Source: Pseudidiomarina taiwanensis | GTDB taxonomy: Bacteria > Pseudomonadota > Gammaproteobacteria > Enterobacterales > Alteromonadaceae | Length of the DNA: 64,000 nt | NCBI RefSeq assembly: GCF_003987435.1 | Contig: NZ_PIQG01000001.1 | Coordinates: forward strand, 620,001-684,000 | Direction: 5' to 3' | Shown here: positions 9,415 through 20,418 of the stretch, one piece after another | Position numbering within the stretch: position 1 is the stretch's first letter | How the letters are laid out: every line of letters begins with the position of its first letter | Notes under the pieces: generated by a model | What the model was told of the DNA's origin: nothing | What the model saw: only the letters and a program-made list of their open reading frames with translations | The model's database searches: none | Translations under genes and position numbers: made by a program

Positions 9415-10776
9415 TCATGAAACAAGACGTAAAATATCGTTACTAATCGCAATTGCCATCAAAGCAAAGATTAATGCGCCACCGATACGATAAGCAATTT
9501 CTTGCGTCCGTTCGGATACTGGGCGCCCTTTTAATTTTTCCAGTCCCAAAAAAACCAGATGTCCACCGTCTAATACCGGTAATGGTAACAGATTAATGAT
9601 ACCGAGATTAACACTGATAAGGGCGAGAAACCCTAAAAAATATACCAAACCATAGCTTGCTGAGACACCTGCACCCTCTGCAATCGCCACTGGCCCGCTC
9701 AGGTGCTTAATTGAAACCGTTCCGGTAACCAATTTACCAAGCATCTCAACACTTAGGGTCATCAACCGCCAAGTGTGCTGCGCTCCCTCCACAAGTCCAT
9801 CTAAAGGGCCATAGCGATGGACAAACTGATAAGCTTCAGGATACGGCTCAAGACTCGGAACCACCCCCAAGTAACCCAGTTCTTGTGCATCCGTAGTCGG
9901 TTGCCGACGCCCCAGGCTTACCTCGAGAGTTTGCCGTTGAGAATCTCGCTCGACCTCAAACACAAGCGTTCTACCCGGGTTTTGCCCGATAAACTCCTGA
10001 GTTTGAGACCAGTCGCTCATAAGAGTTCCATCGATGCGAATAATTTTATCGCCAACTTCCAATCCAGCGGCTGCGGCTGGCGAATTTTCAGCAATTTGAG
10101 CTAGAACTTGAGTCGGTTGTGGGCGGAAAGGCTCTATCCCTAATTGACGAAACGTTGCGACTTGTTCATCACTTAATCGCCAACCTTCAAGGTCAAGCTG
10201 ATAGCGACTGGTTCGCCCACTAGGGAGTCGTAATTCGAGCTCAGCTGTGTCCTGCCCAATTGCTCCAGCAAAGGCGAGATTCACCTCTTGCCAATCACGG
10301 GTTGGTACGCCATCAATACCAATAATTTCAGCATTAACAGGGAGCTCTGCAGCTGCAGCAATAGAATTACTTTGGACACTGCCGATCACAGGTTTAACCG
10401 TTGGCACGCCAATCAAATACATGCCCCACAGCACCACTATAGCGAGTAAAAAATTAGCCAATGGCCCGGCTGCGATAATCGCCGCGCGTTGCCCAATGGA
10501 TTTACTATTAAAACTCAGCGGACGGTCAGCTTCTGCGACTTCATCGACGCGTTCATCGAGCATTTGCACATAACCGCCGAGCGGAATCCGAGCGACCTGA
10601 TACAAGGTTCCGTCTTGGCCCATGCGGCTCCAGATCGGTTTGCCAAAACCTACCGAAAATTTAAGGACTTTCACACCGTTTTTACGCGCGACCCAAAAAT
10701 GACCGAATTCATGAAAAGTGACCAGAATTCCGAGGGTAACGACAAGTGCTAATAGTGACCAAATGACTTCAAACAT
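9415..10776 (-). CDS. rseP: Sigma-E factor regulatory intramembrane protease RseP
   Basis: Site-2 protease that cleaves the anti-sigma factor RseA within the membrane after DegS, releasing sigma-E; also clears signal peptides. Starting at the ATG at 10776 gives 453 residues (E. coli 450). The zinc site is HEFGH (His22, Glu23, His26), with the third ligand region LPVLDGGHL near the C-terminus. Four membrane segments and two tandem periplasmic PDZ domains ([11 protein letters not shown] and PSLEPYP mark the region). The start overlaps the end of ispC by 8 bases and AAAGAG precedes it. A longer frame to 10890 lies inside ispC and is rejected. Confidence 0.97.
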   Translation of the reverse strand: MFEVIWSLLALVVTLGILVTFHEFGHFWVARKNGVKVLKFSVGFGKPIWSRMGQDGTLYQVARIPLGGYVQMLDERVDEVAEADRPLSFNSKSIGQRAAIIAAGPLANFLLAIVVLWGMYLIGVPTVKPVIGSVQSNSIAAAAELPVNAEIIGIDGVPTRDWQEVNLAFAGAIGQDTAELELRLPSGRTSRYQLDLEGWRLSDEQVATFRQLGIEPFRPQPTQVLAQIAENSPAAAAGLEVGDKIIRIDGTLMSDWSQTQEFIGQNPGRTLVFEVERDSQRQTLEVSLGRRQPTTDAQELGYLGVVPSLEPYPEAYQFVHRYGPLDGLVEGAQHTWRLMTLSVEMLGKLVTGTVSIKHLSGPVAIAEGAGVSASYGLVYFLGFLALISVNLGIINLLPLPVLDGGHLVFLGLEKLKGRPVSERTQEIAYRIGGALIFALMAIAISNDILRLVS

Positions 10777-11962
10777 TCGCTCTTTGTTCCATGACTTCTT
10801 GCGCGTAACGCCGCGCCTGTTGATCAATTGCAAGCACGTCTTCCAAAGCTGTGACATGCGCTGCACTTGATTGTTCCAGCACCCGCTCACAAATTTGGCT
10901 GATCTGAGTAAATTTAATCTTACCGGCTAAAAACGCCGCAACCGCCACTTCATTGGCTGCATTTAAACTTGTGGTGGCCCACTGCCCTTCCCAACACGCT
11001 TGTTGGGCGAGAAATAAGCACGGATAGCGCGCCGGTTCTGCTTGCGCAAAGGTCAATTGTGCCACCTGAGAGAAATCCAATGCTGCTACGCCGCTCTCAA
11101 GCCGCTGCGGATAACTCAAACAGTGCGCAATTGGCGTGCGCATATCTGCTTGACCCATTTGAGCGATGACCGAGCCATCGGCATAACTCACCATTGAATG
11201 AATCACGCTTTGCGGGTGTAACAACACTTCGAGTTGCTGCGGTTGACAGTTAAACAGCCAACGCGCCTCGATATACTCTAAGCCTTTATTCAACATAGTT
11301 GCCGAATCAACGGATATTTTTCGACCCATGTCCCAATTTGGATGGGCGCAGGCAGCGGCCGGAGTTTGCTCCGCAAGTGCCGCGACCGGTAATTCACGAA
11401 AAGGGCCACCTGAACCTGTCAGCAATATTTTGTGGACCCCTGCCGCGGCCAAGTCGACTAGCCCTAACTGCTGCGCTGATTCAGGCAGACATTGGAAGAT
11501 CGCGTTGTGCTCGCTATCGACTGGAAGCAGTTGGGCCTGATGGCGGGTCACCGCATCCATAAACAACTGACCACTCATAACTAAGGCTTCTTTATTGGCA
11601 AGCAATACTTTCTTACCCGCTTCAACTGCCGCGAGCGTCGGTAGCAGTCCGGCTGCGCCAACAATCGCCGCCATCACAATGTCGACATCGCCAGCACTGG
11701 CAACTTCACACAAACCCTCGCTACCGGCTAAAACCTTGGTTGTGCGGCCCGTTAATTGCGCCGTCAAAGCTTGTGCAGCAGTCGGGTCTGCCATCACCGC
11801 GTAGCGCGGCCGAAATTGCTCGCAGAGCTTGCCCATAGCGTCAACATTGGTCGCGGCGGTGAGGGCGAATACTTCAAACTGCTCGGGATGCGCGGCAAGT
11901 ACGTTTAATGTGCTCTGCCCAATCGAGCCGGTGGCACCTAAAATCGTGACAGCTTTCATCAT
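10769..11962 (-). CDS. ispC: 1-deoxy-D-xylulose-5-phosphate reductoisomerase
   Basis: Also named dxr. 397 residues (E. coli 398). Converts DXP to 2-C-methyl-D-erythritol 4-phosphate with NADPH, the committed step of the MEP isoprenoid route and the target of fosmidomycin. The NADPH-binding GATGSIGQS is at the N-terminus; the metal-binding and substrate segment [15 protein letters not shown] and the flexible-loop region [17 protein letters not shown] follow. Two adjacent ATGs are possible starts; the first shares a base with the cdsA stop (TAATG). Its product ultimately feeds UppS, encoded two genes upstream. Confidence 0.98.
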   Translation of the reverse strand: MMKAVTILGATGSIGQSTLNVLAAHPEQFEVFALTAATNVDAMGKLCEQFRPRYAVMADPTAAQALTAQLTGRTTKVLAGSEGLCEVASAGDVDIVMAAIVGAAGLLPTLAAVEAGKKVLLANKEALVMSGQLFMDAVTRHQAQLLPVDSEHNAIFQCLPESAQQLGLVDLAAAGVHKILLTGSGGPFRELPVAALAEQTPAAACAHPNWDMGRKISVDSATMLNKGLEYIEARWLFNCQPQQLEVLLHPQSVIHSMVSYADGSVIAQMGQADMRTPIAHCLSYPQRLESGVAALDFSQVAQLTFAQAEPARYPCLFLAQQACWEGQWATTSLNAANEVAVAAFLAGKIKFTQISQICERVLEQSSAAHVTALEDVLAIDQQARRYAQEVMEQRANV

Positions 11963-12825
11963 TAGGCGAGTAACCAGATATAACTGAGAGTAAACACAGG
12001 TAAGGCTGCAGTAAGCGAATCAATACGGTCCAAAATTCCACCATGACCTGGCAATAGTGAACCACTATCTTTCACCCCAGCACAGCGTTTGAACATACTT
12101 TCGTTGAGGTCACCAAATACCGATGCAACCACAGTCACTAAACCAGTGAGATAGTAACCGGTAAACTGATCGGCTGGGATCTTCACCCAATGTGCGACCA
12201 CGATCATCACCACGAAAGCGAGCGTAACGCCGCCACATAAACCTTCCATCGTCTTGCCCGGACTTACTGCAGGCATTAACTTGTTGCGTCCGTAGCGGAC
12301 TCCTGCAAAGAAAGCACCCACATCAGCAGCCCACACCAACAGCAAGATAAATAATAAGGCGAAACCACCAAATAGCGGTGAGCTCTCGTAATGTAGGGTT
12401 CGCACTGCAACTAAACCAACCCATGCGGGGATCAAGGTCAGATAACCAAATAGACCCACAATTGAACGTGTGCGTGACCACAGTCGACGACTATTGGGAT
12501 AATTAACGATTAACAACAGCGCGACAACCCACCAGATTCCACCGGCAATGAGTACCGCAAAATACTCTGTTGCTAATTGGCCATCACGCCAAACTTGATC
12601 AAGCGGCAACCACCAAAGGAGCAATCCGAGAATCAAAGCAACTGACGCGGTATACAACATTTTACTCGCAGTCCGCTTAAGCCCCATCAGCGGCGACCAC
12701 TCCCAGGCCCCCGCCGTCATCAGCGCAATTAATACAACCGCAAACCATAAAGGTGACAACCCAAACACGGCATAAAGCGCGATTGGGATAAGCACAAGTG
12801 CTGTAAGTAGTCGTTGTTTTAGCAA
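11962..12825 (-). CDS. cdsA: Phosphatidate cytidylyltransferase (CDP-diglyceride synthase)
   Basis: 287 residues. Integral membrane enzyme that makes CDP-diacylglycerol from phosphatidate and CTP, the precursor of all phospholipids. About eight hydrophobic segments are visible and the family signature ([17 protein letters not shown], then [11 protein letters not shown]) is near the C-terminus. The start is TTG (12823-12825), just after the uppS stop, with GGGGAA as ribosome binding site; no upstream ATG is available in frame without overlapping uppS. Confidence 0.97.
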   Translation of the reverse strand: MLKQRLLTALVLIPIALYAVFGLSPLWFAVVLIALMTAGAWEWSPLMGLKRTASKMLYTASVALILGLLLWWLPLDQVWRDGQLATEYFAVLIAGGIWWVVALLLIVNYPNSRRLWSRTRSIVGLFGYLTLIPAWVGLVAVRTLHYESSPLFGGFALLFILLLVWAADVGAFFAGVRYGRNKLMPAVSPGKTMEGLCGGVTLAFVVMIVVAHWVKIPADQFTGYYLTGLVTVVASVFGDLNESMFKRCAGVKDSGSLLPGHGGILDRIDSLTAALPVFTLSYIWLLA

Positions 12826-12826
12826 A

Positions 12827-13600
12827 TTATTCCCCAGCTTTTTGATCTGTTTCTAAGATAGCTTGTTGTAATTGTGCGCTGGTTAAACCAAAGCGGCGTT
12901 CGCGGCAGCTATAGTCGGCAATCGCGGCTGCGAACGCATTTTCATTAAAGTCTGGCCACAGAATATCGCAAAAATAGAGTTCTGCATAAGCTAATTGCCA
13001 TAATAAAAAATTACTGATTCGCTGTTCCCCACCCGTTCGAATCAATAAGTCTGGCGGTGCTTGGTCCGCCAACTCAAGTTCACTCGCGAGGGTTGCCTCA
13101 GTTATCTCAGTGACCGCAATTTGTTGCTGCGCGACGCGCTCTGCAAGTCGCTGGGCCGCTTGACAGATATCCCAACGACCACCGTAATTAGCGGCGATAT
13201 TTAGGGTTAAGGCACGGTTCGCCGCCGTCAGCTGTTCAGCTTTCGCAATCTGCTTTTGTAAGCGCTCGGAAAAACCCGCTCGATCACCGATCACTTTGAG
13301 TCGCACTTCATGCTTGTTGAGTTTACTCACCTCACGTTTAAGCACGCTCATGAACAATTCCATCAGCACACTGACTTCTTGTTCCGGGCGGTTCCAGTTT
13401 TCGCTGCTAAACGCAAATAAAGTTAAACTTTCGATACCTTTTTTACGCGCAAAAGTAATCGCTGCGCGAACTGCCTCAGCGCCTGCCTTATGCCCAAACG
13501 TCCGCGGCTTACCGCGTGACTCAGCCCAACGACCGTTACCATCCATGATAATTGCGACATGCTTCGGCATGCGCACTTGTGCTACGTGCAATTCGCTCAT
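12827..13600 (-). CDS. uppS: Undecaprenyl diphosphate synthase
   Basis: Also ispU. cis-Prenyltransferase that extends farnesyl diphosphate with eight isopentenyl units to make the C55 carrier for peptidoglycan and O-antigen. The N-terminal signature HVAIIMDGNGRW contains the catalytic Asp20, followed by GHKAGAE and SSENWNRP; the RTGGEQRISNFLLWQ motif is C-terminal. I start at the ATG at 13600 (257 residues, GGAG 4 bases upstream) instead of the frame's upper limit at 13660, because E. coli has a similarly short leader before HVAIIMDG. A hairpin and possible promoter lie between it and frr. Confidence 0.97.
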   Translation of the reverse strand: MSELHVAQVRMPKHVAIIMDGNGRWAESRGKPRTFGHKAGAEAVRAAITFARKKGIESLTLFAFSSENWNRPEQEVSVLMELFMSVLKREVSKLNKHEVRLKVIGDRAGFSERLQKQIAKAEQLTAANRALTLNIAANYGGRWDICQAAQRLAERVAQQQIAVTEITEATLASELELADQAPPDLLIRTGGEQRISNFLLWQLAYAELYFCDILWPDFNENAFAAAIADYSCRERRFGLTSAQLQQAILETDQKAGE

Positions 13601-13622
13601 TGTCTCCGCCGAATAATAAAAA

Positions 13623-13649
13623 CGCCGTGCGAGTATACCTGACACGGCG
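13623..13649 (-). terminator. Terminator-like hairpin between frr and uppS, overlapping a possible uppS promoter
   Basis: On the minus strand the arms CGCCGTG and CACGGCG (13623-13629 and 13643-13649) form a perfect 7-bp stem with a 13-base loop, followed directly by TTTTTATTATT. This looks like an intrinsic terminator after frr. The loop itself contains TATACT, and TTGGTT lies 17 bases upstream of it, so a sigma70 promoter for uppS could overlap the hairpin. The stem is short and the loop long, so efficiency is uncertain. Confidence 0.5.
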
Positions 13650-13676
13650 CGGTTAACCAAAGAAACTCAGGAGAAA

Positions 13677-14234
13677 TTAAACTTCCATAAGGTCTTTTTC
13701 TTTCTCTGCCAGAGCTTGATCAATTTGAGCCACAAACGTATCCGTTAATTTTTGGATCTCGTCTGCCGCTTTACGCTCTTCATCTTCAGTAATTTCTTTT
13801 TCTTTTAACAGTTCTTTAAGGTCACTGTTGGCATCACGACGAATATTACGCACCGCGACCCGTCCATGCTCTGCCTCATTGCGAACAATTTTAACCAAAT
13901 CACGACGCCGCTCTTCAGTTAACGGTGGCAATGGCACGCGAATAACATTACCGGCAGAGGCTGGATTCAAGCCAAGATCAGAAGTCATGATGGCCTTTTC
14001 TACGGCTTGACTTGCAGACTTATCAAACACAGTCAAAGCCAATGTCCGTGAGTCTTCAACCGTAATATTTGCGACCTGCTTTAGCGGTGTATCAACACCG
14101 TAATAACTCACCATCACGCTATCAAGGATACTTGGATGGGCACGTCCGGTACGTACCTTTGAAATTTGTGCTTTTAGCGCTTCAACACTTTTTGCCATGC
14201 GCTCTTTAGCGTCTTGTTTGATTTCATTAATCAC
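13677..14234 (-). CDS. frr: Ribosome recycling factor
   Basis: 185 residues, identical in length to E. coli RRF. Acts with EF-G after termination to split the ribosome. The three-helix bundle domain ends bracket a small alpha/beta domain; [29 protein letters not shown] and VRNIRRDAN are family landmarks. The start is GTG at 14232-14234 with GAAGG 8 bases upstream. It lies 16 bases after pyrH, the usual pyrH-frr pair. Confidence 0.98.
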   Translation of the reverse strand: MINEIKQDAKERMAKSVEALKAQISKVRTGRAHPSILDSVMVSYYGVDTPLKQVANITVEDSRTLALTVFDKSASQAVEKAIMTSDLGLNPASAGNVIRVPLPPLTEERRRDLVKIVRNEAEHGRVAVRNIRRDANSDLKELLKEKEITEDEERKAADEIQKLTDTFVAQIDQALAEKEKDLMEV

Positions 14235-14250
14235 AATTTATACCTTCTCG

Positions 14251-15000
14251 TTATTCAGCGATTTCAAAGCCTGGTTCAGAATTAATTAGGGTCCCTTCGG
14301 GTTCACCTAAAATAACTGCCCGCAGAGCTCCAGGCTTATTCATATTAAACACTCGAATGGGGAGTTCATGGTCTCGCGCCAAGGTAAAGGCAGCCAAATC
14401 CATAACTTTAAGCTGTTGGTCTAACACTTCGTTATAACCAACCCGCTGATAGAGCTGAGCGCTTGGATCTTTGACCGGATCAGCACTGAATACACCATCA
14501 ACTTTGGTGCCTTTCAACACTAATTCAGCCTCTATCTCAATGCCTCGTAAGCACGCCGCAGAATCGGTCGTGAAAAATGGATTCCCGGTGCCTGCACAAA
14601 AGATTACAACCCGCCCTGATTTGAGTAAGCTAATCGCATCAGCCCAGTTGTAGCTATCACAGACGCCATTTAACTCAATCGCTGACATCAATCTAGCATT
14701 CACGAAAGCGCGGTGTAGTGCATCACGCATGGCCAAGCCATTCATGACCGTAGCCAACATCCCCATGTGGTCTCCCACCACGCGATTCATCCCAGCTTTA
14801 GCAAGCCCCTCACCGCGGAATAAGTTTCCACCGCCGATGACGAGGCCAACTTGTACACCCAGTTCAACGAGCTCTTTGATTTCTTGAGCCATGCGATCGA
14901 GCACTTTCGCATCGATACCAAAGGCTTCATCGCCCATCAAAGCTTCACCACTTAACTTCAACAAAATGCGGCGATACGCTGGTTTTTTCGTCGCGTTCAT
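14251..15000 (-). CDS. pyrH: UMP kinase
   Basis: Bacterial hexameric amino-acid-kinase-type enzyme phosphorylating UMP to UDP, activated by GTP and inhibited by UTP. Start at the ATG at 15000 (249 residues; E. coli 241) with AAGGGAGAG upstream; the frame stays open ten codons further but that extension is not family-like. [22 protein letters not shown] and the [13 protein letters not shown] segment are near-identical to E. coli. A terminator separates it from tsf. Confidence 0.98.
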   Translation of the reverse strand: MNATKKPAYRRILLKLSGEALMGDEAFGIDAKVLDRMAQEIKELVELGVQVGLVIGGGNLFRGEGLAKAGMNRVVGDHMGMLATVMNGLAMRDALHRAFVNARLMSAIELNGVCDSYNWADAISLLKSGRVVIFCAGTGNPFFTTDSAACLRGIEIEAELVLKGTKVDGVFSADPVKDPSAQLYQRVGYNEVLDQQLKVMDLAAFTLARDHELPIRVFNMNKPGALRAVILGEPEGTLINSEPGFEIAE

Positions 15001-15037
15001 CGAACTCTCCCTTGTGTACAGTTTACTCATTATATAA

Positions 15038-15074
15038 AAAAAACCGCACCTTGCGCGAGCAAGCTGCGGTTTTA
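15038..15074 (-). terminator. Rho-independent terminator after tsf
   Basis: On the minus strand AAAACCGCA-g-CTTG pairs with CAAG-g-TGCGGTTTT around a short CTCGCG loop, and the 3' arm runs into a stretch of eight T. It follows the tsf stop by about 30 bases and precedes pyrH, so it closes the rpsB-tsf transcription unit. A TATAAT on the minus strand just beyond the T-run could be a -10 for pyrH, but no good -35 is at the right distance. Confidence 0.85.
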
Positions 15075-15104
15075 TTTACACTATTGACTGCAAAGTCACC
15101 GGCA

Positions 15105-15983
15105 TTAAGCCTTTTTCGCTGCAGCCATTTGCGCTTCAACTTCAGCAGCGAAGTCTTCAGCTTTTTTCTCGATTCCTTCGCCTACTTCAAAACGAACGAA
15201 AGTAATCACGTCAGCGCCTTTAGACTTCAACAAATCACCAACGGTCATGCTTGGGTCTTTGACGAAAGGCTGACCAGTCAAGCTGATTTCACCAGTGAAC
15301 TTACGCATCCGACCTTCGACCATCTTCTCAGCGATTTCTTTTGGCTTGCCACTTTCCATCGCGATGTCGATTTGGATATTGCGCTCTTTCTCAACAACTT
15401 CTGCTGATACGTCTTCTGGCTTCACAAACTGTGGCGCGCTCGCTGCAACATGCATTGCAACGTCTTTGGCCAAATCAGCATCACCACCCGTTAAAGCAAC
15501 GAGGACGCCGATACGACCGCCGTGTACATAGCTCTCAACGATGTCGCCACCAGAGATGCTCATAACGCGACGCACGTTCATGTTCTCACCGATCTTAGCC
15601 ACTAAGGTTTCGCGAGTTTCTTCAACTGTCGCGCCACCGATGTCAGTTGCTTTTAGCTTCTCAACATCTGTTTCCAAGTTAGCAAATGCAACGTCGATAA
15701 CTTTGTCGCCAAAGGCTAAGAAGTTGTCATCACGAGCAACGAAGTCGGTTTCACAGTTCAGTTCAACCAAAGTACCTTTGTTGCCTTCGGTTTTGGTCAG
15801 GATGACACCTTCAGCAGCAACACGGCCAGCTTTCTTAGCTGCTTTCGCTTGACCGCTTTTACGCATCAATTCGATCGCTGCTTCGATATCGCCGCCTACT
15901 TCTTCAAGTGCTTTTTTACAATCCATCATGCCAGCGCCAGTGCGCTCGCGCAGTTCTTTTACTAGAGCTGCTGTAATTGCCAT
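15105..15983 (-). CDS. tsf: Elongation factor Ts
   Basis: 292 residues. Guanine nucleotide exchange factor for EF-Tu. The N-terminal module has the conserved [16 protein letters not shown], followed by the core domain with [10 protein letters not shown] and the dimerisation/coiled-coil region ([19 protein letters not shown]). Translated after rpsB with a 26-base gap, the standard S2/EF-Ts operon, ended by the hairpin at 15038-15074. Confidence 0.98.
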   Translation of the reverse strand: MAITAALVKELRERTGAGMMDCKKALEEVGGDIEAAIELMRKSGQAKAAKKAGRVAAEGVILTKTEGNKGTLVELNCETDFVARDDNFLAFGDKVIDVAFANLETDVEKLKATDIGGATVEETRETLVAKIGENMNVRRVMSISGGDIVESYVHGGRIGVLVALTGGDADLAKDVAMHVAASAPQFVKPEDVSAEVVEKERNIQIDIAMESGKPKEIAEKMVEGRMRKFTGEISLTGQPFVKDPSMTVGDLLKSKGADVITFVRFEVGEGIEKKAEDFAAEVEAQMAAAKKA

Positions 15984-16009
15984 TTCTCTAATCCTCTGAA
16001 TCCGATGAT

Positions 16010-16741
16010 TTATTCAGCTGCTTCGTCAGCGGCTACGAAATCGTCTTTGCTTTCTGCAACGTTCACACGTGCTTCGTTGATTGCTGTTGCAGCTGCATTT
16101 AAGTAAAGCTGAACCGCACGAATCGCATCGTCGTTACCTGGAATAACGTAATCTACGCCGTCAGGGTTTGAGTTGGTATCAACCACGGCAATAACTGGAA
16201 TACCTAAGTTATTCGCTTCTTTGATTGCAATGTGCTCGTGGTCAGCATCGATCACGAACAATACGTCTGGCAAGCCAGCCATGTCCTTGATCCCGCCTAA
16301 GCTCTTCTCAAGTTTTTCCATTTCACGGGTATTCATCAAAGCTTCTTTTTTAGTGAGCTTCTCGAATGTACCGTCTTGGCTTTGAGTTTCGAGGTCTTTC
16401 AGACGCTTGATTGACTGACGCACAGTTTTCCAGTTGGTCAACATTCCACCCAACCAACGATGGTTAACGTAGAACTGCTTACAATTGGTCGCTGCCTCTT
16501 GCACCGCATCAGCAGCGGCACGCTTCGTTCCAACAAACAAGACTTTGCCTTTGTTTGCTGCAACGTGCTGCAAGAAGTTCAATGAGTCATTGAACATTGG
16601 CACAGTTTTTTCGAGGTTGATGATATGAATCTTGTTGCGGGCACCGAAGATGAACGGCTTCATTTTCGGGTTCCAGAAACGGGTTTGGTGACCGAAATGG
16701 ACACCAGCTTTGAGCATGTCACGCATTGACACGTTTGCCAT
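16010..16741 (-). CDS. rpsB: 30S ribosomal protein S2
   Basis: 243 residues. Late-assembling small-subunit protein near the mRNA exit and S1 site. [41 protein letters not shown] is split among recognisable blocks: [24 protein letters not shown] and [14 protein letters not shown]; the long coiled-coil insertion lies about residues 105-150. AAGGAAAA precedes the ATG. The upstream leader folds like the S2 autoregulatory RNA and a strong promoter sits further up. Confidence 0.98.
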   Translation of the reverse strand: MANVSMRDMLKAGVHFGHQTRFWNPKMKPFIFGARNKIHIINLEKTVPMFNDSLNFLQHVAANKGKVLFVGTKRAAADAVQEAATNCKQFYVNHRWLGGMLTNWKTVRQSIKRLKDLETQSQDGTFEKLTKKEALMNTREMEKLEKSLGGIKDMAGLPDVLFVIDADHEHIAIKEANNLGIPVIAVVDTNSNPDGVDYVIPGNDDAIRAVQLYLNAAATAINEARVNVAESKDDFVAADEAAE

Positions 16742-16757
16742 AATAATTTTCCTTTTT

Positions 16758-16835
16758 AAGGGGTTATGCCTCCATATACCCCACCGTTCGACCCATTTAA
16801 GAGCACCCCGAGCGATGTGTCGGTATATGTGTGTT
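16758..16835 (-). ncRNA. rpsB leader RNA (S2 autoregulatory element, t44-type)
   Basis: In the transcribed leader the arms CATATACC (16822-16829) and GGTATATG (16773-16780) form a perfect 8-bp closing helix around about 40 bases, followed by GGAGG and the conserved-looking end GGAGGCATAACCCC. This position and shape fit the gammaproteobacterial rpsB leader through which free S2 represses its own operon. A competing hairpin, GGGGT/ACCCC (16778-16782 with 16760-16764), would share bases with the closing helix and enclose the GGAGG. The fold is by eye; a covariance search would settle the family. Confidence 0.65.
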
Positions 16836-16885
16836 ATTACAAATTACGGACCAACTTAGGCTGGACTACGATAATTTGCGGGCGC

Positions 16886-16915
16886 TTTATACCATAAAAA
16901 AGCCAATCTTGGCAA
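16886..16915 (-). promoter_or_regulatory. Sigma70 promoter of rpsB-tsf
   Basis: On the minus strand TTGCCA (16910-16915, 5/6 to the -35 consensus) is 18 bases from TATAAA (16886-16891, 5/6), which is preceded by TGG, an extended -10. The start site would be near 16879, followed by GC-rich GCGCCCGC, the discriminator type associated with stringent (ppGpp) control of ribosomal genes. About 140 bases of leader would precede rpsB. Confidence 0.75.
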
Positions 16916-17009
16916 CTTTTTGGGGGAATTGTTGCGCTTTTATGCAGGCCCGCAAACTGGTAAACTTTGGCTACTATTTTTCGCAAGCAAAGCCTCACAG
17001 AGAGCGGTT

Positions 17010-17795
17010 ATGAGTATTACCCTAAAAACACCTGATGAAATTGAAAAAATGCGCGCGGCTGGAGCACTTGCTGCCGAAGTTCTAGAAATGATAGGTCCGC
17101 ATGTTAAAGCCGGCGTTACAACAGGTGAATTAGACCAAATTTGTCACGACTATATCGTCGCCCGCAACGCCTATCCGGCGCCTTTGAATTATCACGGTTT
17201 TCCAAAATCAATTTGCACGTCGGTCAATCACGTCGTGTGTCATGGCATTCCCAACGATAAACCACTGAAAGATGGGGATATCGTTAATATTGATGTCACT
17301 GTTAAACTCGATGGCTATCACGGCGACACCTCCAAAATGTTTGTGGTTGGGCAACCCAGCATCTTGGCGGAACGACTCATTCGAGTAACTCAAGAGTGCC
17401 TCTACCTTGCGATTAAAATGGTCAAACCTGGGATTCGTACCGGAGATTTTGCCGCAGCCATTCAAAAGCATGCTGAGAGCCACGGTTACAGTATCGTCAG
17501 AGAATATTGCGGGCATGGTATCGGCGCGGTTTTCCATGAAGAGCCACAGATTCTCCATTACGGTACTGCAGGGACCGGTGATGTGCTCGAGGCAGGCATG
17601 TGCTTTACCATCGAACCTATGGTCAACGCCGGCAAGCGTCACACTAAACTGTTGCGGGACGGTTGGACTGTACTCACCAAGGATCGTAGTTTAAGTGCCC
17701 AGTGGGAACATACCTTACTGGTAACCGAGAGCGGCGTTGAGGTGCTGACCTTACGCTCGGATGAAGAACTCCCGCGGGTGATAAATCACGATTGA
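17010..17795 (+). CDS. map: Type I methionine aminopeptidase
   Basis: Removes the initiator Met from nascent proteins. Start at the ATG at 17010 (261 residues; E. coli 264); the frame is open 30 codons further but those are not family-like. All five metal ligands are present: Asp95, Asp106, His169, Glu202 and Glu233, within NIDVTVKLDGYHGDTS, GHGIG and TIEPMV. Divergent from rpsB, as in many gammaproteobacteria, and followed directly by glnD and dapD. Confidence 0.98.
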   Translation: MSITLKTPDEIEKMRAAGALAAEVLEMIGPHVKAGVTTGELDQICHDYIVARNAYPAPLNYHGFPKSICTSVNHVVCHGIPNDKPLKDGDIVNIDVTVKLDGYHGDTSKMFVVGQPSILAERLIRVTQECLYLAIKMVKPGIRTGDFAAAIQKHAESHGYSIVREYCGHGIGAVFHEEPQILHYGTAGTGDVLEAGMCFTIEPMVNAGKRHTKLLRDGWTVLTKDRSLSAQWEHTLLVTESGVEVLTLRSDEELPRVINHD

Positions 17796-17800
17796 ACTCA

Positions 17801-20413
17801 ATGACTCAAACAGCAGCACCCAATTGGCAGTTCCCCGCGTCTATCGCGCAATTAAGGGAACAACTCAAAGACTACCAAGATTGGTCAGCGGGTGCTTTTG
17901 TAACAGCCGATATTGAGTCACTGCTGACTCATCGCAGTGACTTTATTGACCAGCTGCTACAGCATTTGTTTAGCGAGTACGGGCTAGCTCAGCAGCAGGT
18001 TGCCCTAATTGCGGTCGGCGGCTACGGTCGTGGTACCTTGCATCCCCACTCCGATATCGATTTACTCTTTTTAGTGCCGCGCACGCCGCCTACGCCAGAG
18101 CTTGGCCGCTTGCTTGAGCAATTTATGCAAGTGTTGTGGGATCTCAAATTCGAAGTTGGCCACAGTGTCCGCAGTGTCCGCGATTGCCTAAACCAAGCCC
18201 AAGCAGATGTCACGGTTGCCACCAGCCTGCTTGAACATCGCCTCATTTGTGGTGATCACAACATTGCGGAACAACTTTCTCAGACCCTGCGTAATGAGTT
18301 TCCTTGGAGTAGCCGGGCCTACTATCAAGCAAAATCTGCGGAACAACTAGCGCGCCATCACCGCTTTCACGGTACTTCATATAATCTCGAGCCCAATATT
18401 AAAAGTAGCCCCGGGGGATTGCGAGATATCCAAACTATCAGTTGGATTGCCAAACGCCACTTCGCGACTCAAAGCGACGAGAGCCTCGTACTCTATGGTT
18501 TTATCAGCGCTGAAGAACTGCTCGAATTACGCGAACAACAGCTGTTTTTATGGCGCCTGCGCTATGCCCTTCACATCGAAGCGGGCAAAGCCGAGGACCG
18601 CTTATTATTCGACTTTCAAATGGGCGTTGCGGAGCGCCTCGGATATGGGCAAGGCAAAGCTGCGGTTGAAGCCATGATGAAAGATTACTTCAATGCCGTC
18701 GCCGCCGTTCGTGAACTCAACTCGATGCTGTTACAGTATTTCGAGCAAGAAATTCTCACCCCAGTAAACAGTCAGCCTGTCACACCATTGAGTGAGGATT
18801 TTTGGTTGCGTGAGCAAACCATAGGGGCAAGCCATGACCACGTCTTTGAACAACCCGTACAACTGCTCAAATTCGTCGTACTTATCGCCGAAAATTCGCA
18901 AATCACCACGATTCAGGCCGACACGATTCGGCTGCTGCGTAATGCGCGCCGTGGTTTACTGCACCCCCTCAGCCACGATCCGAACTGCCGCCGTTGGTTT
19001 TTAACCTGGCTCCGCCACCCCAATGCCATGGGGTTTGCCTTCGAGGTAATGCATACGCATAGAATTTTGGCTCACTATTTGCCCGCTTGGCAACAGATTG
19101 TTGGGCAAATGCAGTTTGATTTATTTCATGCTTACACGGTTGATGAGCACACCTTTAGGTTAGTGAAAAATTTAGCCGCTTACGCGGAACCCGCGACGAT
19201 TGAAGAGTTTCCACTTTGTGCTGAACTTTTTCAGCAAATGGATAAACCCGAGCTGCTCTTCTTAGCCGGTATCTTCCATGACATTGCTAAAGGTCGTGGT
19301 GGCGACCATTCTGAGCTCGGCGAGCAGGATGTCCGCAATTTTGGTCTGGCTCATGAACTTGCACAAGACGACATCGACCTCGTCGCTTTTCTGGTCCGGC
19401 ATCACTTACTGATGTCTGTAACTGCACAAAAGCAAGATATTCATGACCCTGAGGTCATTAAAATGTTCGCCGAAAAGGTCAACAATCAGCGCCAACTGGC
19501 TTATTTATACTGCCTGACCGTAGCTGACATTCGCGCGACGAATAGTCGTCTTTGGAATAATTGGAAAGCTAGTTTGCTGGAAAACCTATATCAGCTGACC
19601 GCGCAATATCTGGATAAAGAGGTGTCAACAACGCAACACCTTCGCGAGCAAATCCAAGCCAACAAAAACCACGCTATGGCGTTATTACTCAGTGCGGGCT
19701 ATCACGTCTCGAGTATTGAACAACTGTGGTCACGGTTCACCGCTGACTATTTCTTTCGCCATCAAGCCGAACAAATTGCCTGGCACAGTCAGCATATCCT
19801 CGATGTTGAAAACGACGCCGAATTACCACTGATATTAGTAGGTGATGAGAAAAACCAAGGCGCCACCGAGTTGTTTTTGTATGATCAAGAACAGACCCAT
19901 TTGTTTGCGGCAGTGTGTGCAGTAATCGATAGCCAAAACCTCAGTATTCATGATGCCCAAATCTTGGCGACCCGAGATGGCTTTGTCATGGATACCTTCG
20001 TGATTTTGCAAGCGGATAGTAAGCCCCTCACTGAGGCGACCCAAATTGAAGCACTCAAACAGCGGCTTCATGATGTTTTACGCGGTCGTAGCCAAGCCCC
20101 AATCACGCGTCGACGGCTACCACGCCAATTACGCAACTTTACGGTACGGACCAAAGTAAACTTTGTGGCGCATGCACAGCGCGGACGTACAACACTTGAA
20201 CTGATTGCTTTGGACCGACCTGGCTTAGTTGCTCAAGTTGCGCGCGTTCTGCAAGAATTCGAACTAAATATTTTGGCCGCTAAAATCACCACGGTCGGTG
20301 AGCAAGCGGAAGACTTTTTCGTATTGACGACGCCACAACAACAAGCCCTTGATGCAGACTTGCAAGAACAGCTTGCCGCGCGTCTTAAACAAGCTATTAA
20401 AGGACAGGAGTAG
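17801..20413 (+). CDS. glnD: Bifunctional uridylyltransferase/uridylyl-removing enzyme GlnD
   Basis: Nitrogen sensor that uridylylates PII proteins when glutamine is low and de-uridylylates them when it is high. 870 residues from the ATG at 17801; a TTG three codons upstream overlaps the map stop and is an alternative. Domains in order: nucleotidyltransferase with [18 protein letters not shown], a linker/PII-UR domain, the HD hydrolase domain with [16 protein letters not shown], and two C-terminal ACT domains ([19 protein letters not shown] marks the second). No glnB lies in the window. The map-glnD-dapD order is classic. Confidence 0.97.
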   Translation: MTQTAAPNWQFPASIAQLREQLKDYQDWSAGAFVTADIESLLTHRSDFIDQLLQHLFSEYGLAQQQVALIAVGGYGRGTLHPHSDIDLLFLVPRTPPTPELGRLLEQFMQVLWDLKFEVGHSVRSVRDCLNQAQADVTVATSLLEHRLICGDHNIAEQLSQTLRNEFPWSSRAYYQAKSAEQLARHHRFHGTSYNLEPNIKSSPGGLRDIQTISWIAKRHFATQSDESLVLYGFISAEELLELREQQLFLWRLRYALHIEAGKAEDRLLFDFQMGVAERLGYGQGKAAVEAMMKDYFNAVAAVRELNSMLLQYFEQEILTPVNSQPVTPLSEDFWLREQTIGASHDHVFEQPVQLLKFVVLIAENSQITTIQADTIRLLRNARRGLLHPLSHDPNCRRWFLTWLRHPNAMGFAFEVMHTHRILAHYLPAWQQIVGQMQFDLFHAYTVDEHTFRLVKNLAAYAEPATIEEFPLCAELFQQMDKPELLFLAGIFHDIAKGRGGDHSELGEQDVRNFGLAHELAQDDIDLVAFLVRHHLLMSVTAQKQDIHDPEVIKMFAEKVNNQRQLAYLYCLTVADIRATNSRLWNNWKASLLENLYQLTAQYLDKEVSTTQHLREQIQANKNHAMALLLSAGYHVSSIEQLWSRFTADYFFRHQAEQIAWHSQHILDVENDAELPLILVGDEKNQGATELFLYDQEQTHLFAAVCAVIDSQNLSIHDAQILATRDGFVMDTFVILQADSKPLTEATQIEALKQRLHDVLRGRSQAPITRRRLPRQLRNFTVRTKVNFVAHAQRGRTTLELIALDRPGLVAQVARVLQEFELNILAAKITTVGEQAEDFFVLTTPQQQALDADLQEQLAARLKQAIKGQE

Positions 20414-20418
20414 ACTGT

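Noticed and set aside
10489-10752. Plus-strand frame antisense to rseP as a gene
   Set aside because: It mirrors the rseP codons, has no family resemblance and no ribosome site; the same holds for the other short frames opposite long genes.
10777-10890. N-terminal extension of RseP
   Set aside because: It lies inside ispC, is hydrophilic and would place 38 residues before the first membrane helix; the ATG at 10776 matches E. coli.
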